The translations under genes and the position numbers were made by a program. A DNA stretch of 64,000 nucleotides, from positions 58,797,048-58,861,047 of the forward strand of contig CM055311.2 in NCBI GenBank assembly GCA_029255685.2, read 5' to 3'. This DNA comes from Silene conica (Eukaryota > Streptophyta > Magnoliopsida > Caryophyllales > Caryophyllaceae). The notes beneath the pieces are model-generated. The model saw only the letters and a list, made by a program, of their open reading frames with translations. It was not told the origin of the DNA and made no database searches. Numbering within the stretch: position 1 is the stretch's first letter; the number at the start of each line of letters is the position of its first letter. Below are positions 20,688 through 32,295 of this stretch, one piece after another.

Positions 20688-23508
20688 ATGAGGGGTTTTC
20701 AAACATTACCAAACAAATACCAATCAAACTATAATTTTGCTTCAAAAAAATATCAATCAAGTTCTTTTTTAAACAAAACTTTTTCACATACTGCTAGTAC
20801 GGAAGAGATGGAGTTCGAGCAACAATTTGGTAGATATGCTTTTGGGATGGAGGTCAATGGTGATCAATCACCAATCAGAGGACATAGACATGAACAGGTT
20901 CATCAGAATCATGAGGGGGCTGAATTTGACCCGATGAACCCATTGCATGCAAACCTCTGGAGGTATCCAAGAACGGGTGCGGTCAGTAATGTGGATCCTA
21001 GGCAACTAGGGAGATCAAGGGAGTATTGGGGTAATTGTCTTTTGGGATTTCTGGTGGATTATAGGCTTTTTGAAACAGAATTAGTTAATGATGTGATAGA
21101 TAGAAAATGGAGCACAAGGGGACGGGTGACTGTATCAAGAATGGGATAAATTTATGTGCTTCACTGTGAGGATGCACATGATATTGAGGACTTATTGCTA
21201 AGGAGCACGGCTACCATTGAAGGATCATTGATGGTGTTTGCTAAATGGTATCCGGATACTGTACCAAGAACAGTTCGCTTTCCTTTTGCGGAATTATGGG
21301 TTAGGGTTTGTGGTCTGCCATTTGAGTACCTAACGGAGGACGTATCTTTGGTAGCAGGAAAGTTAATAAGTCACCAGTTCTTTGTCCAGCCTTTTGAAGG
21401 TATTCCTGACAATGATTACCCTCGGTTTGTATTAAACTAAATCAACCTCTAGTTCCGGGCTTTTTCTTGGCTTTAAATAATGGTCAGTTATTGTGGGTTT
21501 AATTTAAATATAAGGAGGTATTTAAATATTGTATTAAGTGTGGCAAGATAGGTCATACAGGGGGCAGTGTAGGGAGAGTATGATGACGATAGTGTCAGAG
21601 ATAACAGGTATGATGGATAGGTCGGTGGAGAGGGGTTTTGTAATTTATCAGGCAAGAAGTAACCATACAATGTTCAATCTAGATTTAAGGGCTACACCAT
21701 CAACGACCAAATATGTAAACTCTAGGATTCACTTGGGGATAAGAAGACGACGGAGAAATGGGATGGATTCACCTGAAAGGGTAGTAGATTTGAATTTGGG
21801 GATTACTCTGGGAGGAAGGGTTTATCCAGGCATGGGATTTGCTGTAACTGCTCAGCCTTTTGCGGGACCTGTAGTGTTCCATATTGGGCAGGATATAGGG
21901 TATGAGGAAGGAGGGATCAATGCAGGATGGAATGGTGCAGGGAATTAGGAAATGTCAAGGCAGAATAATGAGCATAAGGGAAGAGATGATAGAAATGAAT
22001 GAGGGCCTGAGAGAAATGATGGAGCAGAACCAATGGCTGGCCTGAACATGGGAGTTCAGGCACAAATGGGAGGGGTACAGGACATGGAGGTGGAGGCCCA
22101 ACATCAAGTTCAGGGTCTTACAGAGGAAGAGATGAGGGGAGGAGGACAAAATGGGGTGAGGGAGGAAGTTATTGGGGATGTTTAGAGGGGAGAGGAGCAG
22201 GAGAATTATCATAGTGCTGAAGAAGACTTTGGAGTTCAGAATGGAGTACAAGAAAATTAGGAGGACGAAATGCGACAGCTGCAGGCTAATGACCCCTACT
22301 TGATTTATGCAGCACAAAATAGCCTGAGTGGAGTTGTGGATAGGGGACAGAGGATTCAAGAGGCCATCTTAACTATAGTGGAAGGGGATGTGGAGTAAGC
22401 ATTGATGGATGATGATTATAGGGGTTTCAATCAAACTTTTGACCCTCCGGAGTGGGGTTTACCTGTAGTCTATCACTATCCAGATGGTAACTTTGGAATG
22501 GAGGTTGAAAGGGAGGAGGACTTTCAAGTACCAGCTCAAGAGGAAAATGCAAATGATGCAATTGTTATAAGTAGTGCTGATGAATCAACACAAGATTCTG
22601 ATAGGTATCCATACCATCTATACAACCCAGCAGAAAGAACTCCTGAGGATTTCTCAGAGTTTCATCATAGTTCAGCTATCAATCTGGTGTCAGATGAGGA
22701 GCAGGGGGAGGAAGTGACTGGAATCAATACTGAGCTGCAATTGGGGAGGGGTGAGTCTGAAGGACAAGCTAATCGGGTGAGGGGTAATGTAGAGGTAGGG
22801 AAGGAAGCTATTATTAATAAAACTCTAGATTCTTTGATTAGAAAGGGAAAGAAGATTGATGCTGGCTTATCGAGGTTGGGAAGAATAGTTGAAGAAGTGA
22901 AGAAAGCTACTGAACAGACAATCGCGAAAGGAAAAGAAGTGTTAAGGGAGGTTGAAGAATCTATGGGGACAGAAATAGAAAAGGAGGAATCTAAGGAGGA
23001 GGATGGGGAAAGTAAGAAAATACAGTTGTTTGATGTCCCATATGTTGGTGCATTTTCTTCTTTGGTGGCAGCCATTGACCCCCCAAGCAACTCAGATGGT
23101 ACTCTGGGTATGATAGATGTATACCATAAAAATGAAATGGGGGAGAAATTTAAAGAAGAGATTATGAGGGCTAGGAAGAGAAAATGTGCTACTCAAATTG
23201 ATTATGTGCTGATTCCGGAAGAAGAGATAATGACAGTGTAGAGTGCTAAGCATTATCTACAGAGAATGTCAAAGAAAATTTGTGTGGGTGTTGGATTCAA
23301 TGGAATAGGTAGTGTTCAGCTGGGACAGACTAGTGCTGGGGTTGAAGGAGGGGCAGAATGTGGAGAAGGAAGCAATAAGGGAAAAGGGGCAGGCTTTACA
23401 ATCACGGTTAATGATTCAGACATGGAGGAGTCATCAGACTCTTCTAAGGAGGACGAAATAATGGGCTTTGCGGAGGTTGGGCTGGTGCAACCTCCACCAT
23501 CGCCATGA
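20688..23508 (+). pseudogene. LINE ORF1 (RNA-binding protein), broken
   Basis: ORF1 proteins bind the LINE RNA in a ribonucleoprotein particle. Pieces in order are: an N-terminal region (20688-21146, first possible ATG at 20688); a DUF4283-like region across 21000-21435 ('FPFAELWVRVCGLPFEYL', 'GIPDNDYPRFV'); a CCHC zinc knuckle reading C-I-K-C-G-K-I-G-H-T-G-G at about 21531-21570, where one missing base puts the last cysteine (Q-C-R-E) in another frame; and a long acidic tail (22402-23241 and 23266-23508) with a Lys/Glu-rich, coiled-coil-like stretch. Stops at 21147, 21438 and 21946 and several frame changes break it. The terminal TGA overlaps the ORF2 ATG (ATGA). Confidence 0.75.
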
Positions 23509-26500
23509 ATGGACTAATGTGGAATTGTCGGGGGCTTAACAATACGCTCTCCCCTATAATTCCGAAAGTAAGAGCGTTGATTAATAAGCACTATTTTGAT
23601 TATGTTTTTTTTTAATGGAAACTAAATGTAGTAGTATGCATGTGAGTCAGTTATTTGGATCTTTTGGTTTTCAGCACGCCACGGGAGTAGATGCGTGTGG
23701 TGCTTCGGGGGGGGGGGGGGGGGGGGGGGCTAAGGTTGGGGTGGAAGCGAGGTGTTAAGTTGAGCCTCCATTTTGCATGTAAGCATTTTATGATGGTATT
23801 AGTGGAATATGTACGAGATCGTTATTGGTATTACGTCTTTTTTTATGGGGATCCACAAACAACAAATCGACAACAAGTTTTACATGACCTTGAAAATCGT
23901 TTACAAAAATTGGTTCATCATTTCCTAATCATGGGGGATTTTAACCAAGTCGAATTTACTTGGGAAAAGCATAGTATAAATAACGGACCAATTAAAGGGG
24001 CCATTCCTTTCTCGGAATGGAAAATTTGAAATGAACTCATTGACATACCTTTTAAGGGTCCAAAATTGACATGGTGTAACAACCGGAAGGGAAGGGATAA
24101 GGTCTATGAACGACTTGATAAGGCCATGAGATCGAAGGATTGGTTTAGCATTTTCCCGGATACGGGCATACAACATTATCCGATTCAATTATCTGATCAT
24201 GCGCCGATAGAAATTTGTCTACAACTAACAAAAAATAATGTTAAAAAGCCTTATAAGGTTGATGCGTGGGCTTTAGAATTCCAGGAATGTATAGATTTAA
24301 TGAAGAATAAATGGTCTATGCATATTAAGGGATCCCCGCCTTTCAGTTTAATGAAAAAACTGGGTATTATTAGGCAAGAAATTAGAAAATGGATTTTAAA
24401 TAAAAAGGAGGAGTGGGGAGGTAAATGGGATGATTTCGATAAGAGACTTGAAGAAGATCAGGAAAAAGCCATTATGCTTGGAAATTCGGACGATTATGAT
24501 ACCACACATCGTCAGCTTGATGAATTTGCTAGGGTGGCGGCGATTTTTTGGAAACAAAGGGCTAAGGTAAAATGGGAAGTGGAGGGAGATATATGTACAA
24601 AATATTTTTTCAATTGGGCTAAAGGGAGGGCAAGTCGTAACTTTATTATTGGAATAAGGAGAGGGAATGGTGAGTGGTTTATGAGAGTAAGGATATTGGT
24701 GTGGAATTCAAAATTATTTTAAAGGGATTTTTGGTGTTGATGGGGAGGCTCAAGATGGAATGGAAAATTTAAATTTGGGATCGTTCTTATCAGCATTGGA
24801 AGGAGGTATAAAAGAGGATGACATGGATTTTTTAACAAAGCAATTCACAGCTAAGGAGGTTAGGAAAGCTGTGTTTCAAATGGGAGCAATGAAATCTCCA
24901 GGACCTAATAGAACACATGCGGTGTTTTTTCAGAAGTGTTGGTATTTCATAAAGAAAGACTTTACAAAGGCTGCACTAGCCATTTTGAATTCAGGAAGAG
25001 TTCTAATTAAGGGAGTGTAATAGAACTTTTATTGCTTTAATTCCGAAGGGAGAGAATCCGGAAGAGGTTAAGGACTACAGACCTATTAGTCTGAGCAATG
25101 TGTTTATGAGGATTATTTCGAAATGTATTACAAATCGATTGGCTAGGGTTATGGGATACTTAGTGGGGAATTTTCAGAATGCATTTATTCCAGGACAAAA
25201 CATTAGCTATAATATCCTGCTAGCTAATGAAGCCATATATCGAGTAAATAATTATAAAAAGGAAGGCGAGGAAGACTGGCTTTGAAAATAGATATGAGTA
25301 AAGCTTATGATAGAATAAGATGAGATTTTGTCGAAGCAGTGCTAAAAAGGTTACGCTTCCTTGACAATATGGTCAGTATGTTCATGAATTGTGTTAGATC
25401 GGTCTCATATGAGGTTCTCCTAAATGGCGTGCCTCTTCCTCAATTTCAACCTCAATGTGGGCTTCGACAAAGTGATCCCTTATCTCCGTATCTTTTCGTG
25501 CTTTGTATGGAGGCTTTGTCAAGGAATTTATGTAAGGCTCAAGAAAGGAACGACGTTAAAGGGATTCATATGGCGAATGGTGTGGAAAGGTTGACGCATT
25601 TATTCTTTGCGAATGATGCGGTTTTATTTATGGAAGATACTGTGGGGAGCGTTCGATGCCTAACATCTATCATAAATGATTTCTGCAAACTTTCAGGACA
25701 GAGACTGAATGAAGACAAATCGGGCTTAATTTTTAGTCCAAATATGACTTTGAGAAGGGTGCAGGATGTATTGCGAGACCTAAAAGTTAGACGCAATAGG
25801 GGATTTTGGACTTATCTAGGTATATCGACGGAACTTCAAGGATTGAAAAGTAACCTCTTTAAGGGTTTGGTGGAGAATGTTCAAAGAAAGGTGACATCGT
25901 GACAAGGTATTTTTTTATCACCAGCAGGTAGGCTTACTCTGATTAATTCCATTCTGTCAACCATTTCAAATTACTTTCTATCGATATTCAAAGTACCGGT
26001 AAGTGACACATAAAATAAATTCTCTGTTGTCACATTTTTGGTGGGCTGGATGCAAATCAGGGAGGTCGATACACTGGTGTAGTATGAATTTTCTAGGCTA
26101 CCTAAATCTATGGGAGGGGTTGGCATTAGGAATATTGAGTGTCTTAATAAAGCTTTGTTAGCTAAACAGGCTTGGAGGATTGTGACGGGGGAGAATTCAT
26201 ACTTTGGTAGAGTTTTTAGGAATTTGATGAAGGTGGAATGTAATAATTCTGTTGGATTCAAGATAAGCCACAAAGGGGGAATGTCATGGGGTAGAAGAAG
26301 TATTATACATGGCTTTAGGGCTATTAAGGATAGATTGGCCTGGATCCCGGGATCTCGCTCTGGACAGCTAAATGGATTTATGGGAAAAATCCAGACCCGA
26401 AAGCAAATTTGTTAGAGCAGGGACATGGATTTTTAAAAGATCTTTAAATCAGGGATTTGATTACTGAGAATGGGGAATGGGATTGGTCTTTTCTATATGT

Positions 26501-27680
26501 CTTATTTGATAAAGGGACTGAACAAGATCCGGACCATTTCATTGGGGTCATCTGAGCGAAAAGGCATGGTAGTGTGGCCTTTCACTTCCAATGGTAAGTT
26601 TACAGTTAAAAGTTGTTATGGTTTGTTATTTGAAGAGTTTATGGAAAAACATAGGTCTAAGATGGATATAAATCGCATTTCTGGGAAAGGCCGTGTGTTT
26701 TGCAAGACAAAATTGTGGAAGTTACCTCTACCACAATCTTGGAAGGTCTTCCTATGAAAAATTATTACTAATTCTCTACCGGTGGGTTTTGAATTCAAAA
26801 GAAGGGGCATCCTAGTGGAAGAGGATTGGTTATGTGGATTGTGCAGGGAGTCAGGGGAGAAAGAAATTGAAACAATGGAACATGTTTTGAGGGATTGTCC
26901 GATGGTCAAAACGTCTTTGGAATGCATCCATGATTGGTATACGTTCGGGGCAGTCAATGGATATTAGTATGGGGGATTGGTTAATTAACTGGATTCAGTA
27001 TTTACTGACTTTATCTAGTTGTGTTTTACTCATTACTAGGTTTGTTGCCATGATATGAAGTATTTGGTTGCTAAGGAACCACATTCTCTTTAATAGGGGA
27101 TCCTTAGTGCCGGATTTGTTTTTTAAGGGTTATGAAGAGATGGTGGCGGTGGTAATGAGGGCAAATGATAGCAAGATAGGCTGTAATATGGAGGGACATG
27201 AGAAAAATAAGGGAGAGACAAAGGAGGATGAGAAAAGAGGGGAATGGTGCTTTGTCAGGGACTCAAATCCATGGAGATTGATAGGGCATAATGGATCATG
27301 CCTGTGCTATAGGATAAGGTGGATACGAGTTGGAAATCCTCGATGGACACAGGGCTGGGATGGGTGGTTTTTGATACCAGGGGGGATATTCTTTTCAAAG
27401 GAGGGACAAAGTGTTTTGCAGCAACTGCACTTTAAGCGGAGGTTCTTGCTATTAAATCGGCGTTACAATGGGCAAAGAACCAACAACTGTGGCATGTGGA
27501 GATCTTGTCTGATTGCCTGAATGCGGTTTTACAAATTGCGGACATTGACAAAAGACACATTCAAGTGGAAGACCTAATAGAGGACATGAGTAGTTTTCTA
27601 GATTATTTTACTGTGTTAGTATTAGTTTTATTCCTAGATCGCTGAATATGATTGCTCATGATCAGGCTTCTTTGATGATG
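23505..27680 (+). pseudogene. LINE ORF2 (endonuclease, reverse transcriptase, RNase H), broken
   Basis: ORF2 nicks the target and copies the RNA at the nick. From the ATG at 23505 the endonuclease begins M-N-G-L-M-W-N-C-R-G-L-N-N and later shows the catalytic motifs G-D-F-N (about 23930) and S-D-H-A-P-I (about 24197). The RT region has 'FIPGQNI', 'KIDMSKAYDRI' (25285-25320), 'CGLRQSDPLSPYLF' (25460) and F-F-A-N-D (about 25605-25619), where FADD is expected: one catalytic aspartate has become asparagine. The C-terminal zinc-binding region lies at about 26590-26960 and RNase H remnants at 27440-27660. A run of 23 G (23707-23729), several TAG/TGA codons and frameshifts interrupt it. Confidence 0.85.
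23707..23729 (+). repeat. Poly(G) run of 23 in LINE ORF2
   Basis: A mononucleotide G tract within the endonuclease region, where related LINEs have a short Gly-coding G run. It is an expansion or an assembly-prone site and can shift the frame. Confidence 0.9.
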
Positions 27681-27733
27681 CGTGCGTAGGCACTTTCCTT
27701 GCGAGTTCAAAAAAAAAAAATAGTAAAATAGAA

Positions 27734-27900
27734 GATTTGATACAATAGAAGACAAAACACAAATTACTATTTATAATGAATAATAACTTGTGTTACCCAT
27801 ATTTTAGTAAGGTAGAAGATTTGATACAATAGAAGACAAAACACAGTTACTATTTATAAGGAATAGTAACTTGTGTTACGCATATTTTAGTAAGGTAGAA
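27734..27900. repeat. Two tandem copies of the 83-bp hairpin repeat
   Basis: Copies at about 27734-27817 and 27818-27900 match each other and 20040-20122. They are the continuation of the array that the LINE split. Confidence 0.8.
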
Positions 27901-29780
27901 GATAAAATGGACCATATAAATATAATTCACAGCACATATAATTATATTATTATATTCATTCTAATTTTTATTGTTTTATTAAACAAAATTCAGTCACAAA
28001 ATATTTTAATTACTAAAACGTATTGATGTAGAATTACAGCAGTCTTTCGAAATTGAACAGATAGCAGGACTGCCCTGTGTTGTAATACTAACTTTGCAGC
28101 GGAATCTGTTTGTTTAGTGTTGATATTTACGTGTATTGTATGTAAAGTAACCAGGATATGATGTGAACTCGCTCTCCCCCCCTCGCAAGGAACTCGATTG
28201 TGAACACAAATAAAAAGTATCTAGCCTTCAATCTCGCAAAACTGATCACTCGAAACTCCCTTAAATAACAACCTCGCAAGATTGCTATGCACTCGATTAT
28301 CTCGCAAGACTCTCGAAAATAAAGCTCACAAAACTGTAAACTCGGAATTATATTTGAACTAATAAAACTGAATATATAAGTCCTTATTTATAGTAGAATA
28401 GGGGACAAAAGACTCCCTAAAAACCCGTGATTCTTTCCATAAGTGGACAAGGAAAACTTTCCTAAAATCAACTATCACCTTAAAACTACTTGCATTATTC
28501 TTAAAACTGAAATTAGGAAATAAACAAAACTACCTTATTCTTAGCGTAGCGTGTGACCACTCGTTGGAAAGTTCATATCATGTACTTTCATCTCCAACAG
28601 AAATCACACCTAAAATCAGGAATCGTAAGAATTTCTGATTATAATAATATACATGATTTTTTTATAAAGATAAATTAAATCCGTTTTTACCTGAAACCAC
28701 TCACTTGTACACTACAATAATATATTTTTTTTTCTTTCTAATTAGTAGTGTTATAAAGAATAAAATCCAAATTCTCCCACAGGTGTGGGAGAAGCAAAGA
28801 AGAAAAACCAATTTTTGCTTTTGTAAATGGCATTATTGCCAACACATACTAGTGTGAACGGTCAAGAAAGAGCTTTAGAATATTTTCTCCTTTTATTAAA
28901 TTGTTATTAAACGCATCTTTATGTTTGTAGTTAATATAATATAGCCTGTTTAAAAGCTATCTTCAGTATAAATATTAATCCGTAAGTAATAAATAACTAG
29001 TTTTACGCCCGTACAAAAAATGCACGGATTTAATTTTATTAAACTGAAAAAATAAAAAAAAGTTGAGTATATTTAATAAAAAAATATAATTTTAGTATCG
29101 CAGTTATATCGATGTAAAAGTAAAAATAATTTATACGCTTAACTTAGACGTAAGTGAAAACAACGCATCTGCAATTGACATTATAAAATTATACAATTTC
29201 TTATGTAGGACAACATTATCAGTTTAAGTTTAAGTTGGATCCGATATACATATGTAGAATGGATAAGACAAAAAAAACATTATGCATGGCGAAAATAAAA
29301 TATTTGTCCTATGACCCATGGGGAGTGATACTGACCTGTTTTAAATTAAAGAGGGATAATAACCGGTAAAAATATATATAGATTTTAAAATTGTAATTAA
29401 GGTTTAAATTCTAAGTTCATAACCATCGTAAATCGTAATGAACCCAAATTATTATTAGTCCGGCTCTCTAACTACCCAAAAAACTCCGACCGTATAATAT
29501 AAACTCTATCTATTTTATGTACATTGAAGATAGAGTTACATATTTTTGTTGATTTTCAATTCTTAACAATTTTAATTTGTTGATTTCCGGTATTTGAATG
29601 CATTAATTTCGCCAATTTATATATTATTATATTTGGTATTCACTTTTGTTTCTGTTTTATACTCACCGTCACTCACTTTAATCATTTTAGTTGTTGCACG
29701 TTAAATTAATATTAACAACTTTTTTAATTTTGGAATATACTATATTTGTAAAGTCTACGCGTCTCAATCATATTATTATA
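27901..29780. other. AT-rich spacer with an LTR-like stretch
   Basis: No coding signal. The stretch 28027-28599 starts TGTAGAATT and ends CTCCAACA, with a minus-strand TATA box (CTATAAATAAGG, about 28378-28390), so it could be an old minus-strand solo LTR. No target duplication matches (ATTGA / GAAAT), so it is left unassigned. Confidence 0.4.
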
Positions 29781-29789
29781 TTTAATTTA

Positions 29790-30327
29790 GGATAATTTGT
29801 GAGAAACTACCTTACATTTATGACCATTTGTGAACAACTACCTTACATTTTTATTTTGGTTAAAAACTACCTTTCATTTTAATTTTTTGTTAAAAACTAC
29901 CTAAAAAAAGTTTTGAGGTCAATTTCTATTTATTATTGGTTTCACACGTGTGAGTTCTCTAAATTTGCATTCTTATTTTGTCGTTAAACTTGATATCCAA
30001 GCTTATCCTTCTTATCTAAAGTTCTAAACGACAAAATAAGAACTTTAATTTTTTGCTAAATCCTTTCACTAGCAAGTAATTCCCTTTCGTTTAGAACTTT
30101 AGATAAGAAGGATAAACTTGGATATCAAGTTTAACGACAAAATAAGAATGAAAATTTAGAGAACTCACACGTGTGAAACCAATAATAAATAGAAATTGGC
30201 CTCAAAATTTTTTTTAGGTAGTTTTTAACAAAAAATTAAAATGAAAGGTAATTTTTAACCAAAAAAAAATGTAAGGTAGTTGTTCACAAATGGACATAAA
30301 TGTAAGGTAGTTTCTCACAAATTATCC
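29790..30327. mobile_element. Long-hairpin MITE, Mutator-like, 538 bp
   Basis: Almost perfect inverted halves of about 240 bp each, with ends GGATAATTTGTGAGAAACTA and TAGTTTCTCACAAATTATCC. A perfect 9-bp target duplication TTTAATTTA lies at 29781-29789 and 30328-30336. Arms contain repeated AACTACCTTACATTT-type motifs. Transcription through it would give a near-perfect hairpin RNA. Confidence 0.88.
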
Positions 30328-30336
30328 TTTAATTTA

Positions 30337-31343
30337 TACCTTTAGTTTATGTAAAATTAGTTAACATATTATCAATGATCAACAAATATCAAATTTTATT
30401 GTTGAAACTGGAGTAGTTAGGATTTCAGAAGATTTTATATTTTAATGTGTGATTATAAATTGAAACTTATTTAATCAATGAAAGTAGTGAAAATATTAAA
30501 TTGATGAAAATTTAAAGAGACTTAATTAAGTAGGTAGAATAAATATGGTGGACCCTACTTTAATTAAAAAAAATTCTTCCTAATTTTCATTGAGAACTCC
30601 CTAAAATCTATTTTTTTATAGTAAGGGATGTTAGCGATTCAATTGAGTTTGGGGCACAATTCAGGAAAACACAAACTAGCGTCAAACGGTTAAGGAATAA
30701 GGAGTAGCATCCTTTGTTATATGAAGTATATCACTATCTTACGTATCTAGCGGCAACATCGTTGACATTGTCTCCCAATTGACAGTATGTTCCTAGCTAT
30801 GCTCCTTCTGAATAACTGTCCCACAACATTGCAATTCATGTGCTTTCATTTTTTAAATGTCTTACGCTTAAGACACTTTTTCTAATGTCAATAATAACCT
30901 AAAGATTTGATTGAAATTATTATTATACTTTTCAGTTTTGGAAATTTATTTAAATTCACGGATTTTAAAAATTTTGTTTTGGAAATTAATTTCAATCAAA
31001 TCTCGAGGTTATTATTATTATTCTTTTCAGTTTAGGAAACAATTTAAAATCATAATGTGTTTTGTGTATGATTCACGGCTATTGACCATGTTTGATGGAT
31101 TTTAAAATTTTTATTGGACAATCAGTTTAGTAATAAGTTAGGAGGCTTTAAATCGCGCCACGTAAGACAGAGATTGTTTTATGTGATGCCACGTCAGCAA
31201 CTTGGCTTCTGCATTAGATAAATATATGATTCTATGATTTTTCGTGGTTTCATTCCATAAAATACACTTTGTATAAAGAGATTGTATCGTTAAAAATTGT
31301 ATTTTGAACTACAAAAAAAGATTAACAATATATTTATTTCGTG
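30337..31343. other. AT-rich spacer with a short inverted repeat
   Basis: No gene seen. An imperfect inverted repeat (CTAAAGATTTGATTGAAATT at about 30899-30918 and AATTTCAATCAAATCTCGAG at 30988-31007) encloses a 70-bp AT-rich loop. Confidence 0.6.
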
Positions 31344-31348
31344 TTATT

Positions 31349-31861
31349 TGTTTTGATAAAAAAATGTACCTAATTACGTATGTGGTGTGTGAGTTAAAAT
31401 GACAACTAATTTGATCGTGCGTTAACAAAAATGAATGAAGGCGTAAAAGAAAAAATGACAAAGAGAACTTTGGTGATGCGGAAAAACCCAATGTGGGAAA
31501 CAATCGCAGGGGGAGACGGAATTCCACCAACTTTGCACTAAAATTAAGAGAAGAGATGAGAATACAAGTGTGGTCCTCAGATAAGCATATGCGTAAGTAA
31601 GTATAAAAAATTATGTCCTTTATCCTTCTGCCAGCTGCTGCTTATATAGGTTTCATGGTTGGGTTAACTTCTGGCCTGCTCCTGCTCCGGGAATCTCGTG
31701 AGTAGTTGAGAGAAAGTAGGACTGAGGGTTCTGCACTCTCTCTTAACCTAATGGTTGTATTCTTCATTTGTGATATTTCCTCTAGTACTTGGGCTTCTGT
31801 CTATTACGAGATTTTCCTTCTGCTAGGCCCAAGTTGCAAGGAGCGTAATTTGGGCTAAACA
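31349..31861 (-). repeat. 3' LTR of the Tat element
   Basis: 513 bp, TGTTTTGATAAAA...GGGCTAAACA on the plus strand. A TATA box (minus CCTATATAAGCAG) lies near 31640. It contains about 47 bp (around 31722-31768) that the other LTR lacks. Confidence 0.88.
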
Positions 31862-32295
31862 ATTTCCACCAAAATTTCTGCCCATGAATAGCTTTGGGCT
31901 GGAATTTTCTACTGATGTTGGGGCTATGTCATGAGGTCTTGCACGGACTAAACTTGTCTCCTGTCGCATTGTCCTAGGATGTGTCGTTGGTCCCCCACTT
32001 CTTTTCAACTTCCCACTTGCCTCAACTACCCACTCCCCCCTTAATTACCACACGTCTTTTTCAGACGTCTCCCCTTTATTACCTTTCTTAACTTTCTTTT
32101 GTTTTCACTTTTCACTTTCACATCTCCAATTCCTAATGCTTTTTCCTCTCTTTTATTCTTAAATTTTCAAAATATGACTCTCATATTCAAGATGCTACGT
32201 ATGTTCCATATTTTTCCTCTTCTTCCCCCACAGTTGAGTAGGCCTTTGATCCCTAAGATCATTTCCCTTCCCAGGGTATCTTATCTGCTAAGCAC

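Larger units (their letters stand above)
20123..27720 (+). mobile_element. L1-clade LINE, near full length, decayed
   Basis: A 7.6-kb non-LTR retrotransposon with a 5' leader, ORF1 (about 20688-23508), ORF2 (23505 to about 27680) and a 12-A tail (27709-27720). It is bounded by an imperfect 13-bp target duplication: TAGTAAGGTAGAA (20110-20122) and TAGTAAAATAGAA (27721-27733). The order endonuclease, reverse transcriptase, zinc-binding C-terminal domain and RNase H is that of plant L1 elements. Many stops and frameshifts, plus changed catalytic residues, show it is dead. Confidence 0.9.

Noticed and set aside
22665-23090. Minus-strand 141-codon frame
   Set aside because: Shadow of the LINE ORF1 acidic region on the other strand.
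28027-28599. Possible solo LTR with TG...CA ends and a minus TATA box
   Set aside because: Flanking 5-mers ATTGA and GAAAT do not match and no related copy is present in the window; kept only as a remark.
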